A stretch of DNA of 64,000 nt from Limiplasma sp031549415. Its GTDB lineage: Bacteria; Bacillota; Clostridia; Christensenellales; Aristaeellaceae. The notes beneath the pieces were generated by a model, which did no database searches, had not been told where the DNA came from, and was given only the letters and a program-made list of their open reading frames with translations. The position numbers and the translations under genes were made by a program. Below, piece after piece: positions 21,991-30,286 of the stretch (positions are counted from its first letter, which is position 1; every line of letters starts with the position of its first letter). The DNA lies in contig JAVBPU010000002.1 in the NCBI GenBank assembly GCA_031549415.1, positions 83,202 through 147,201 on the forward strand, read 5' to 3'.

Positions 21991-24471
21991 TCACCTCTTG
22001 GCGCTCGCGCCATGGGGCTTGAAGCCCTTCAGCCGTAGCGCGTTCGTCAATACCGACACAGAGCTCAGGGACATGGCGGCGGCCGCAAACATGGGGTTCA
22101 GCAGCGGGCCGCCAAACAGGTGCAGCACGCCGGCGGCCAGCGGAATGCCCAGCACATTGTAGCCAAAGGCCCAAAACAGGTTTTGCTTGATGTTGCGAAT
22201 GGTGCTCTTGCTCAGCTGCAGGGCAGTGGGCACATCCATGAGGTCGCTACGCATCAGCACAATGTCCGCCGATTCCATGGCCACATCCGTTCCCGAGCCA
22301 ATGGCCATGCCAATGTCGGCCTGGGCCAGCGCCGGGGCATCGTTGATTCCATCCCCCACCATGGCCACCTTTTTTCCGCTGGCCTGCAGCTTCTTCACTT
22401 CCTCCGACTTATCCTTAGGCAGTACCTCCGCCAGAACCCGGTCAATCCCCACCTGCCTGGCGATGGCGTTGGCGGTTTTCACATTGTCGCCCGTAATCAT
22501 GGCCACCTCAATGCCCATTGCATGCAGCCTGGCAACGGCCTCGGCGCTGCTTTTTTTCACCACATCGGCCACGGCAATGATGCCCGCCATTTCCCCCTCC
22601 ATGGCCACAAACATCGGCGTTTTGCCCTCCCCTGCCAGGCGGTCCGCCTCCGCTTCCATGCCGACCAGGGCGACCTTCCGGTCCTCCATCAGCTTCTGGT
22701 TGCCAATGAGGGCGTGGATACCGTCCACTGTGACTTCAATGCCCTGGCCGGGAAGGGCCACAAAGGAGTTCACCGCAAGAAAATCCAGATTCTCCTTCTC
22801 GGCGGACCTTACGATGGCCTGGCCCAGCGGATGCTCCGATCCTTTTTCCGCGGAAGCGGTCACCTGCAACAGCCGCTTCCGGTCCAGGCCGCTGGCGGAA
22901 AGGATGTCAGTGACTTCCGGTTTCCCTTCGGTGAGGGTTCCCGTTTTGTCAAAGACAATGGTGTTAATTTTGTGGGCAGTTTCGAGGGCTTCCCCGCCTT
23001 TGATCAAAATGCCGTACTCCGCCCCTTTTCCGGTGCCCACCATAATGGCTGTAGGCGTAGCCAGCCCCAGGGCGCAGGGGCAGGCAATGACCAGCACCGA
23101 AATGAAGATGGTCACCGCAAACGGCATATTGCCTGTGCCAATATACCAGGCAATGGCCGCGGTCAGGGCAATGGCGCACACGATGGGAACAAAGTATCCG
23201 GACACGACGTCCGCCATCTTGGCGATGGGCGCTTTGGTCCCTTGCGCATCCTCCACCAGCTTGATGATCTGCGCCAGCGCGGTGTCTTTGCCCACCTTGG
23301 TGGCCGCAAAGCGGATCAGGCCGTTTTGGTTCACCGATGCGGCATAGACTTTGTCGCCGGCTTTTTTGTCCACGGGCATGCTTTCGCCGGTGAGCATGGA
23401 TTCGTCGATGGCCGTCTGTCCGTCCAGCACCAGGCCATCCACCGGAATCTTTTCGCCGGGCTTCACCAAAATCGTATCGCCCGGCTCCACCTCGTCAATG
23501 GGAATCTCCAGCTCTTTCCCCTCCTGGATGACGAGGGCGGTCTTGGGCGCAAGGCCCATCAGCTTTTTGATGGCCTCGGAGGTCTTTCCCTTGGATACGG
23601 CCTCCAGCGATTTGCCCAGCAAAATCAGCGTGATGATAACGCCCGCCGATTCAAAGTACAGCGATTCCACGGCGCCAAAATGGCCTTGGGTGATCTGCCA
23701 GGTGGAATACAAGCTATACAGCACCGCGGCGCTGGTGCCCAGCGCAATCAGCGAGTCCATGTTGGGGCTTCGCTGAAGCAGCGCCCGAAAGCCAACGGTA
23801 TAGAACCTTCGTCCTGCGATGAGGATGGGGAGGGTTAGCAGAATCTGCGCCAACGCGTAGATCAAGGGATACTGCATGGGCCGCAGGATGGCGGGGATGG
23901 GGAAGTGCAGCCACCAAATCATGGACCCCATGGCCAGGTAGAGCAGCGGAACGGCAAACACCGCCGACAGGATGAACTTGCGCCACAGCGTGCGGATCTC
24001 TTTTTCTTTGCGCAGCTTGTCTTCATCCACCAAGCTCTTGTTTTCTATTTCCAAGGGGGTATATCCGATTTTTACGATGGCCTGCTTGATGGCCGACAGC
24101 TTCGTCTTTTGGGGATCGTAGGCGACGGTGGCCTTTTCCGTGGCATAGTTCACGGAAACGCTGACAACGCCGTCCAGCTTCCCGATGGTTTTTTCAATTC
24201 TGGCCGCGCAGGCGGCACAGGTCATGCCCGCGATGGGGAGGGCCGCCTCCTTATTCCTGCGCTCTGGAATCATCCCATATCCGGCCTTGACAATGGCCTC
24301 TTCAATGGCCGCTGCATCCACCTGCTGTTCGTCAAATTGCAACGAAAGCTTTTCCGTGGCCAGGTTGACGGAGGCCTCCGCAACGCCTGGGAGCCTCCCC
24401 ACAACCTTCTCCACCCGCTTGGCGCAGGCCGCGCAGGTCATTCCGCTGATCGTGACCGTATCTTGTCTCAT
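21991..24471 (-). CDS. copA: copper-exporting P1B-type ATPase
   Basis: An 826-residue ATPase. Two N-terminal HMA domains (GMTCAAC at 10-16 and 82-88) precede eight membrane segments. ACPCALGLATP is the intramembrane CPC ion site, TGES the actuator, DKTGTLTEGK the phosphorylated Asp, SEHPLG the nucleotide-site HP motif and GDGINDAPALAQ the hinge. This is the pattern of Cu(I) exporters. The ATG at 24471 follows GAAGGAG; the 16 residues upstream in the open frame lack a ribosome site. Neighbours (chaperone, cupredoxins) agree with copper. Confidence 0.96.
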   Translation of the reverse strand: MRQDTVTISGMTCAACAKRVEKVVGRLPGVAEASVNLATEKLSLQFDEQQVDAAAIEEAIVKAGYGMIPERRNKEAALPIAGMTCAACAARIEKTIGKLDGVVSVSVNYATEKATVAYDPQKTKLSAIKQAIVKIGYTPLEIENKSLVDEDKLRKEKEIRTLWRKFILSAVFAVPLLYLAMGSMIWWLHFPIPAILRPMQYPLIYALAQILLTLPILIAGRRFYTVGFRALLQRSPNMDSLIALGTSAAVLYSLYSTWQITQGHFGAVESLYFESAGVIITLILLGKSLEAVSKGKTSEAIKKLMGLAPKTALVIQEGKELEIPIDEVEPGDTILVKPGEKIPVDGLVLDGQTAIDESMLTGESMPVDKKAGDKVYAASVNQNGLIRFAATKVGKDTALAQIIKLVEDAQGTKAPIAKMADVVSGYFVPIVCAIALTAAIAWYIGTGNMPFAVTIFISVLVIACPCALGLATPTAIMVGTGKGAEYGILIKGGEALETAHKINTIVFDKTGTLTEGKPEVTDILSASGLDRKRLLQVTASAEKGSEHPLGQAIVRSAEKENLDFLAVNSFVALPGQGIEVTVDGIHALIGNQKLMEDRKVALVGMEAEADRLAGEGKTPMFVAMEGEMAGIIAVADVVKKSSAEAVARLHAMGIEVAMITGDNVKTANAIARQVGIDRVLAEVLPKDKSEEVKKLQASGKKVAMVGDGINDAPALAQADIGMAIGSGTDVAMESADIVLMRSDLMDVPTALQLSKSTIRNIKQNLFWAFGYNVLGIPLAAGVLHLFGGPLLNPMFAAAAMSLSSVSVLTNALRLKGFKPHGASAKR

Positions 24472-24506
24472 CAAAAGCGCTCCTTCTCTTGGGCTTTGAA
24501 ATCGCT

Positions 24507-25010
24507 TCACCTTCCGCAACAGCCACAGCCGCCCGCAGGGGCTACGCCGCTGCCGTTTCCAAAGCCCGGGATGAGCGCCGCAGGCGCATTCCCGGCCACG
24601 CCAGGGGCCTGGGCCCCAACCTCTCCTGACCCGGGTTTTACCACGTTGATGGTGCTTTGCATCATGCCCATCCAGCAGGAATAGGGATACTGCCCCGCCT
24701 CGGTAGGCGTAATGGTTACAAAATTGTCGCCCGCCACCAGCTTCTTATCAATGCCAAAGGCCGGAATGAGAATCTCGTTATTGCAGCCGTTCAGTTCCTT
24801 TGCGGCCGCCTGAAAGTTGATGGTCACCGGCTTGCCTTCTTCGACGGTGATTACCGGGTACCCTGTGGCGGTGATGGGGGCTTCAATAATATAGGCAGCT
24901 TCGTTGGTGCCGGTAGCACTGTCCGTGGCATTCGCGCCCAGCGCCATCCCACCAGCGGTAAGCATGGCAAGGGCGGCTACAGCCGCTAGCCAAAAGCTCT
25001 TTTTTTTCAT
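24507..25010 (-). CDS. secreted cupredoxin-like protein
   Basis: A 167-residue exported protein with a signal peptide (about 1-27). Its core carries NGCNNEILIPAFGIDKKL, then PTEAGQYPYSCWMGMMQ, where the Cys and the Cys-x-Met pair resemble cupredoxin copper ligands. The tail is a flexible Gly/Pro stretch ending GGCGCCGR, a further possible metal clamp. The same cupredoxin core, about half identical, forms the C-terminus of the next gene. The ATG at 25010 follows AAGGAGG. Role: probably extracytoplasmic copper binding; inferred. Confidence 0.78.
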   Translation of the reverse strand: MKKKSFWLAAVAALAMLTAGGMALGANATDSATGTNEAAYIIEAPITATGYPVITVEEGKPVTINFQAAAKELNGCNNEILIPAFGIDKKLVAGDNFVTITPTEAGQYPYSCWMGMMQSTINVVKPGSGEVGAQAPGVAGNAPAALIPGFGNGSGVAPAGGCGCCGR

Positions 25011-25082
25011 AGGAAAACCTCCTTACGGTCTACTGTTGTATTGTACCAGACATTTGTGTAAATTCCATGGGGATGTGCAAAA

Positions 25083-26420
25083 TCATTGTAAGACTGTGAT
25101 TCGGCTTTGGATCATGCCCATCCAGCAACTGAAGGGGATGGTTCCAGCATTCTCCGGCGTAAATTCGATCACATTCTCTCCGGGCTGCAACTTTTTCTCG
25201 ATGCCATAAGCAGGGATGATGATGGCGTTATTGCAGCCGTTCAGGTCCTCTGCCCCTGCCTGTAGGGTCCATTTTACCGGAATCCCGGCCTTCACGGTGA
25301 CGGCTTCATAGGCCGAGGGAGACATCTGTGAAGTGACGGTTTGCACCTGATCCACCACAGCGGCTTGCTTCGCCTCGCCAGAGGGCTTCACCAATGAGGG
25401 CGCCCCTATGCCCGAAAGGCCCAGTCCGCTTTGGAACATAAACAGGCCCAGCACCACCACCAGCACCGCGCTGACGCCCATCATCCGGCCGGTAAACCGC
25501 TTGCTGAGCAGCGAGCTGACCGCCCCAAGGCCAAACATCAGCGGCACGGTGCCCAGGCTAAAGAGCAGCATCGACAGCGCCCCCCGCAGTGGCGACCCGG
25601 TGGAAAGCGCATACAGCTGCATGGCTTGCAGCGGACCGCAGGGCATGAGGCCATTGAACAATCCTACATAGAGCGGGCTGTTGCTTTTCTTCCCGGCCTC
25701 GATCTTCCGGGCGAATGCCTTGGGCATTCTGGGCGTTAGCTTGCGCAGCCACGGGAAGAGGCCCAGCATGTTTAGCCCCATGATCACCATGAAAATCCCG
25801 GCCAACAGTTGGACGATTCCCCTGGCAGCCCCGGAAAAGCTGACAACCGATCCAACAGCGCCCACCAGGCCGCCCATGAGGGTGTAGGAAAGAACCCTAC
25901 CCAGATTATACAGGAAGCTGGCGCGAAAAGTTGCCAGTTGACTGCCACCCGCCGTGGAAAGGCTTTGTTGTGGCACGCACTGGGAAAGGGTGATGCCCCC
26001 GCACATGGCCACACAGTGCAAGGAAGTCAGCAGACCGATCACAAACAGCATCCCATAGCCCATCCCGGCTTCGGCCTGGGGAAAGGCGTTGAAAATCTGT
26101 AAAACGCCAGCATGCCGCAAGATCAGATACAGCGCGAAAAGAACGGTCAAAACACCGGCCACTTGTAAAGCCGTTGCTTTCCCGCTGGCTTTTGGCGTTC
26201 CGGTGGCCACCTTGTACCCAAGCGCTTCCATGCATCTGACAATCTCTTCCAGCTTGATTTCGCTTTCATCAAAGGAAATGGTTGCCGTCCCGCTGCCATA
26301 GCGGACCTGGGCCTGGGTGACTCCCCTGGTTTTTTTCAGAGCGCGCTCGATTCTGCTTTCACAGTTGGCGCAGGTCATTCCTTCGATGTGAAGTGTTTTT
26401 GTGATGGATTTTTGGGCCAT
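25083..26420 (-). CDS. HMA - SafE-type membrane domain - cupredoxin fusion
   Basis: A 445-residue protein in three parts. Residues 1-75 are a heavy-metal-associated domain (GMTCANC); about 85-330 form a six-helix sulfite-exporter/SafE-type (DsbD-like) membrane domain with GLLTSLHCVAMCGG and NGLMPCGPLQAM; about 350-445 are a cupredoxin-like domain (NGCNNAIIIPAYGIEKKL, FSCWMGMIQ). The design places one metal site on each side of a membrane carrier, which suggests copper transfer across the membrane. The start at 26420 opens MAQKSITKTL; only a weak G-rich ribosome site is visible. Confidence 0.85.
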   Translation of the reverse strand: MAQKSITKTLHIEGMTCANCESRIERALKKTRGVTQAQVRYGSGTATISFDESEIKLEEIVRCMEALGYKVATGTPKASGKATALQVAGVLTVLFALYLILRHAGVLQIFNAFPQAEAGMGYGMLFVIGLLTSLHCVAMCGGITLSQCVPQQSLSTAGGSQLATFRASFLYNLGRVLSYTLMGGLVGAVGSVVSFSGAARGIVQLLAGIFMVIMGLNMLGLFPWLRKLTPRMPKAFARKIEAGKKSNSPLYVGLFNGLMPCGPLQAMQLYALSTGSPLRGALSMLLFSLGTVPLMFGLGAVSSLLSKRFTGRMMGVSAVLVVVLGLFMFQSGLGLSGIGAPSLVKPSGEAKQAAVVDQVQTVTSQMSPSAYEAVTVKAGIPVKWTLQAGAEDLNGCNNAIIIPAYGIEKKLQPGENVIEFTPENAGTIPFSCWMGMIQSRITVLQ

Positions 26421-26583
26421 GGCACAAACCCCCGCTCGTTTCTTTCTTCCCAGCATAAGGGATGATACCAACAAAATGTGTGGATTTTATGAGGATGGAA
26501 CGCGTCCAGGGAAGCCTTTCTTTCTGCTGGGATTCGTGGTAAAATGACACGGATACGGATTGTGGAACGTAAGGGGTCTTTTC

Positions 26584-27384
26584 ATGTCTTTGACATTTTG
26601 TACGTTGTTTAGCGGCAGCAGCGGCAACGCGGTGTACCTGGCCGGGGACGATGGCGGAGTGCTGATTGACTGCGGCATGAGTGGGAAACAGGTGCTGGAG
26701 GCCATGCGGGAAGCGGGCCTGGCCCCAGGCGGCCTGAAGGCGCTGCTCATCACCCACGAGCATAGCGACCATGTGCGGGGCGCGGGGGTCATCAGCCGCC
26801 AGCTGGGCATCCCCATTTATGCCACCCAGGGTACCTGGGCGGGCATGGAAAAGACCGTTGGCCCGGTGGCCAGCAAAGACCGGGTGGTAATCACCGCAGG
26901 GGAAAGCTTCTTTTTAAGCGGCTTTGAAGTGGCCCCTTTTTCCATCCCCCATGATGCCAACGATCCGGTGGGCTACCGCTTTTTTATGAAGCGGCACAGC
27001 GTGGCGGTGGCGACGGATTTGGGGTATTTTTCCCAGACGGTTTGCGACGCCATTTCCGGGGCGGAGGTGGTACTGCTGGAAAGCAACCATGATCCGGACC
27101 TGCTAAAGCACAACCCGCACTACCCGGCCCAATTAAAAAGCCGTATTTTGGGAAAAAAGGGACATTTAAGCAATGACGCTGGGGCCGAAGCGGCGCTGCA
27201 ACTGGTACGCAGCGGAGCCAAGCATTTGCTGCTGGGGCATTTAAGCAACGAAAACAACACGCCGGATATGGCCTACCGCACCACCCACGGGGCCTTGACC
27301 CAGGCGGGAGTGGTGGTGGGTGAGGACGTATCTCTGCACGTGGCGGCCCGGTACCGGGTCAGCTACCTATACCAGCTGGCCTAG
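26584..27384 (+). CDS. WalJ/YycJ-like MBL-fold hydrolase
   Basis: A 266-residue metallo-beta-lactamase-fold enzyme. THEHSDHVRG carries the first metal ligands, further ligands lie in SIPHDANDPVGY, ESNHD and LGHLSNENN. The closest known group is WalJ/YycJ, thought to act as a nuclease near the WalRK system and cell-division checks. No walRK genes are adjacent here. Start at 26584 with AAGGGG upstream. It heads a three-gene operon ending with rlmH. Confidence 0.87.
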   Translation: MSLTFCTLFSGSSGNAVYLAGDDGGVLIDCGMSGKQVLEAMREAGLAPGGLKALLITHEHSDHVRGAGVISRQLGIPIYATQGTWAGMEKTVGPVASKDRVVITAGESFFLSGFEVAPFSIPHDANDPVGYRFFMKRHSVAVATDLGYFSQTVCDAISGAEVVLLESNHDPDLLKHNPHYPAQLKSRILGKKGHLSNDAGAEAALQLVRSGAKHLLLGHLSNENNTPDMAYRTTHGALTQAGVVVGEDVSLHVAARYRVSYLYQLA

Positions 27385-27423
27385 GCGGCAAAGGGGCAAA
27401 AACCTCATAGGGAGGAATGCGGC

Positions 27424-27678
27424 ATGCTGCGAGTGATGGATGAGGTCATCGACCTAGGGAACCGGGGGATTGCCCTGTTTTTGGAAATAGGTGTGGACCT
27501 GCCCGCCGAGGGCTGTAAGCTCCGGGATGCCCGGGGCAAGGAGCATACCGTCACCCGGGTGGGGGAGCAGGACGGCCTGGCTCTCCTCTTCCTCGAAGGC
27601 GGCGACCTGGCCTATTTTGAGCGGCTTTTCCGGGATGTGCGGGTGGACGCCACCGCTTTTGAGGTTTTGGAAAAATGA
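27424..27678 (+). CDS. conserved-looking small hypothetical protein
   Basis: An 84-residue acidic protein (MLRVMDEVIDLGNRGIALF...). The composition and alternating pattern suggest a compact alpha/beta domain, with no cysteine pair, signal or motif I can name. GGGAGGAATGCGGC precedes the ATG. It lies between the WalJ-like gene and rlmH with short gaps, so it is expressed with them. Confidence 0.7.
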   Translation: MLRVMDEVIDLGNRGIALFLEIGVDLPAEGCKLRDARGKEHTVTRVGEQDGLALLFLEGGDLAYFERLFRDVRVDATAFEVLEK

Positions 27679-27688
27679 GGTGCGTAGC

Positions 27689-28168
27689 ATGGCGGTGACG
27701 GTGGTTTGCGTTGGCAAGCTGCGGGAGCGCTTTTATGCGGAAGCCTCCGCGGAGTATGTGAAGCGCCTTTCCCGCCTGATGCCGGTGAGCGTACTGGAGG
27801 TGCCGGACGAGCCGGAGCCGGAGAATGCCTCTCCCCTCCTGCGGGAGAAGGCGCTGCGAAAGGAAGGGGAGCGGATTCTTTCGCGGATCGATCCTTCCGC
27901 CCATGTGGTGGCCCTATGCGTGGAGGCCCAGCAACCCAGCAGCGAAGAGCTGGCTGAAAAAATACAGGGCCTGTTTACCCAGGGCAAAAGCAATATCACC
28001 TTTGTCCTTGGCGGCTCTTTGGGCCTGCATCAGGAAGTGCTGTCCCGCGCCCAGGAGCGCATGGGCATGAGCCGCATGACTTTTCCCCATCAGCTCTGTC
28101 GGGTGCTGCTGCTGGAGCAGCTGTTCCGGGCGGCGAAGATCAACGCGGGGGAACGATATCATAAATAG
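27689..28168 (+). CDS. rlmH: 23S rRNA pseudouridine-1915 N3-methyltransferase
   Basis: This 159-residue SPOUT methyltransferase modifies pseudouridine 1915 of 23S rRNA in assembled ribosomes. MAVTVVCVGKLRERFY opens the protein; ITFVLGGSLGLHQEV and LCRVLLLEQLFRAAKINAGERYHK (quoted to VLLLEQLFRAAKI and YHK) form the knotted SAM-binding end. The length is that of the family. The ATG at 27689 lies 10 bases after the previous stop. A terminator follows directly. Confidence 0.96.
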   Translation: MAVTVVCVGKLRERFYAEASAEYVKRLSRLMPVSVLEVPDEPEPENASPLLREKALRKEGERILSRIDPSAHVVALCVEAQQPSSEELAEKIQGLFTQGKSNITFVLGGSLGLHQEVLSRAQERMGMSRMTFPHQLCRVLLLEQLFRAAKINAGERYHK

Positions 28169-28203
28169 AAAGGCTGTGGCGGGAAAGTCCCCACAGCCTT
28201 TTG
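28169..28203 (+). terminator. terminator of the walJ-like/rlmH operon
   Basis: AAAGGCTGTGG and CCACAGCCTTT arms around an 11-base loop, then a T-rich stretch. The stem is symmetric enough to act on transcripts from either side. Confidence 0.85.
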
Positions 28204-28263
28204 TTTGCTGTTTTATCCTACCCCCCATTCGCCGTGGGTAGCCAAGCGACATGGGGGCTAGGA

Positions 28264-28980
28264 TTACATTCCCAGCCGCTGCCCGGGGGTCAGGAGGGGC
28301 TCCTCCTTCTTGTCGATCCCAGGCTGGATGCCCAGGCGGATGTGCTCCATAATGCGGGGGGTCTGCTCCGCCAAGGACAGGTCCGGGTCGTAGGCAATGG
28401 GGGCCGCCACACGGAACACGCGGTTTTTATAGTCAATATACACCGGATAAAACTTTAGCGCCAGCCCCAGCTGCTTATAAGCCATGGGGGCCACCTGCAA
28501 AAAGCCGGAGTTCAGCCTTGTGCTGTGGGACTGGAACCCATCCGGCTGCTCCGCAAAAATGATCAGATGATCGCCCTGTTTTAAGTATTGAATGCTTTTG
28601 CGGAAGGTTTTGATCACCTGGAAATCATGATAGACGGGTACGCCAGGGACGCTACGCAAAATCGGAGGAATGATGGCCGCCGCGATGTAGGGCAAGGTGC
28701 GGGTGAGCAGCGGTTCCCAAAAAGAGCCGGGCTTCCACCAATAATCCTGCCGCACATAGGCGGGCACTTCCTTGGCGCTCATCATCCCGGCGTTCATCCA
28801 GGGGCGCAGCTTGTCGCCCATGGGGAAATAGGTGCACATTTCCATCGGTCCAAAGGCTCCGGCATGGTTGGGGCAAAAAACGGCAGGCGCGCCATCAAAC
28901 TCCGTTTCCCACTGGGTGGTCATGGTACGGGAGAACAGCCGGATCGTCGCGCAGAGGGTCTTATACAACTTGTGGCCCAT
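28264..28980 (-). CDS. lysophospholipid acyltransferase family protein
   Basis: A 238-residue PlsC-like acyltransferase. NHAGAFGPME stands where the NHx4D catalytic His lies and FAEQPDGF where the EGTR glycerol-phosphate motif lies; both are unusual versions, so the acceptor may not be ordinary lysophosphatidate. One hydrophobic stretch (PYIAAAIIPPIL) may dip into the membrane. Start at 28980 follows AAAAGGAGACCTC. The upstream hydrolase gene runs the same way with about 90 bp between. Confidence 0.78.
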   Translation of the reverse strand: MGHKLYKTLCATIRLFSRTMTTQWETEFDGAPAVFCPNHAGAFGPMEMCTYFPMGDKLRPWMNAGMMSAKEVPAYVRQDYWWKPGSFWEPLLTRTLPYIAAAIIPPILRSVPGVPVYHDFQVIKTFRKSIQYLKQGDHLIIFAEQPDGFQSHSTRLNSGFLQVAPMAYKQLGLALKFYPVYIDYKNRVFRVAAPIAYDPDLSLAEQTPRIMEHIRLGIQPGIDKKEEPLLTPGQRLGM

Positions 28981-29073
28981 GAGGTCTCCTTTTCTCGGCA
29001 AGCAAATCAGAATGAATCCAGGATGGATACGTTTCTTTATAACACATTGCCCTCATTCTGTCCAGCGAATGGA

Positions 29074-30201
29074 TTAGGCATTTGCCAGCATAAACTTTCC
29101 AATTTCCGCAATGCAATCCTCCGCCTGGGGAGAAACCCCCACCAGGTCCGCAAAGGCGTGGGAAAGGCCGCAATAGCGAATCACTTCCACCTTCACCCCC
29201 GCCCTTTGCAGCTTTCTTGCAAAGGCTTCATTTTCGTGGCGCAAAAAATCGAACTCGCCAAAGAGGAGAAGCGTGGGCGGCAACCGGGAAAGGTCCGCCA
29301 CGATGGGGGACACATAGGGGATGGCCGCGTTGGCCACCCCAAGCAAGTCGCCGATCCCATTTCCGCTGCCCATGGAGGACATCATGGTGAGCAACGGACG
29401 AATGACGTTTTCCTGGCTGGGTTCCACCGTGTATATTTTGTCAAAATCCATCTTGTCCGGCAAGGTGTTGGCTGCATCCACCGTGGGGTAGAGCAGCGCC
29501 TGCGCCCGAATCATGCCCTTTTTTTCATCCCGGTCCCGAAGGGCACAGACCGCCGCAAGGTTGCCTCCCGCAGAATCGCCGCTGACACAGATGCGCTTTG
29601 GGTCGCCTCCCAGGCTGGCCACGTTGTGAAACAGCCACTCCACCGCCTGGTAACAGTCGTCAAGGCCTGCCGGAAAGGGGTGCTCCGGGGCCAGGCGGTA
29701 CTCCACCTGGACGGCCAGGCAGCCGGTGGTCTGGGCCATCAGCTTGCATAGCTCTTCCACCACTTCTGGCCGGCCAGCCACAAAGCCGCCTCCGTGAAAG
29801 TAACAAAACACAGGGCGCAACGCGCTCCCTGACGCAGCCGATTGGTAGAAGCGCAGCGGCACCTCATGCCCCTCCGTGGCCCGGAAGCAGCTTCGTTGCT
29901 CGGCCACATCCGTCACGATGGGAATACTCTTGATGCCGTCCATCATGCGGCGCATTTGCAGGGCCGTCCTTTGGGGATCCTTTTTCTTTTTGGCGTCGCT
30001 CTTCATCATGCGTTTGAACAAGAAACCTTTCAGACCGCGAAACATGGGGGCCATGCCAGCATACACAGCCGGGTCCAGGGTACCCTGGGAGGGGTCTTGG
30101 CCAGGAATGGGCTTTTCCAGAATGGACAGACCGTCTTCCACAACGGACCGCTGTTTTGCTTGGATGGAGCGCAGTTCCACTTGGGTGTATTTTCTTTCCA
30201 T
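29074..30201 (-). CDS. alpha/beta hydrolase, hormone-sensitive-lipase (GDXG) family
   Basis: A 375-residue carboxylesterase/lipase type enzyme. HGGGFVAG is the oxyanion loop, GDSAGG the nucleophile elbow (Ser), FGEFDFLRHEN gives the acid and GLSHAFA the catalytic His. The first 100 residues are a charged helical cap. No signal peptide, so cytoplasmic. Start at 30201 (MERKYTQVEL) after AAAGGAATC. It is separated from the nucleotidase gene by a terminator hairpin. Confidence 0.88.
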   Translation of the reverse strand: MERKYTQVELRSIQAKQRSVVEDGLSILEKPIPGQDPSQGTLDPAVYAGMAPMFRGLKGFLFKRMMKSDAKKKKDPQRTALQMRRMMDGIKSIPIVTDVAEQRSCFRATEGHEVPLRFYQSAASGSALRPVFCYFHGGGFVAGRPEVVEELCKLMAQTTGCLAVQVEYRLAPEHPFPAGLDDCYQAVEWLFHNVASLGGDPKRICVSGDSAGGNLAAVCALRDRDEKKGMIRAQALLYPTVDAANTLPDKMDFDKIYTVEPSQENVIRPLLTMMSSMGSGNGIGDLLGVANAAIPYVSPIVADLSRLPPTLLLFGEFDFLRHENEAFARKLQRAGVKVEVIRYCGLSHAFADLVGVSPQAEDCIAEIGKFMLANA

Positions 30202-30229
30202 GGCTCGATTCCTTTCCAAAAAGAAATGG

Positions 30230-30261
30230 GGGGCTGTTCTGCCCATTGGCACAACAGCCCC
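30230..30261 (-). terminator. terminator of the 5'-nucleotidase gene
   Basis: GGGGCTGTT/AACAGCCCC arms with an inner TGCC-ATT-GGCA stem. T-rich on both sides (TTTCTTTTT on the - strand), so probably bidirectional. Confidence 0.8.
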
Positions 30262-30286
30262 GGAAATATTTTTGCAAGAGACCGGT

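Noticed and set aside
22120..23838. 572-codon open frame antisense to copA
   Set aside because: It is a composition shadow of a clearly conserved ATPase gene; its translation (His/Gly/Arg-rich) has no domain and no ribosome site.
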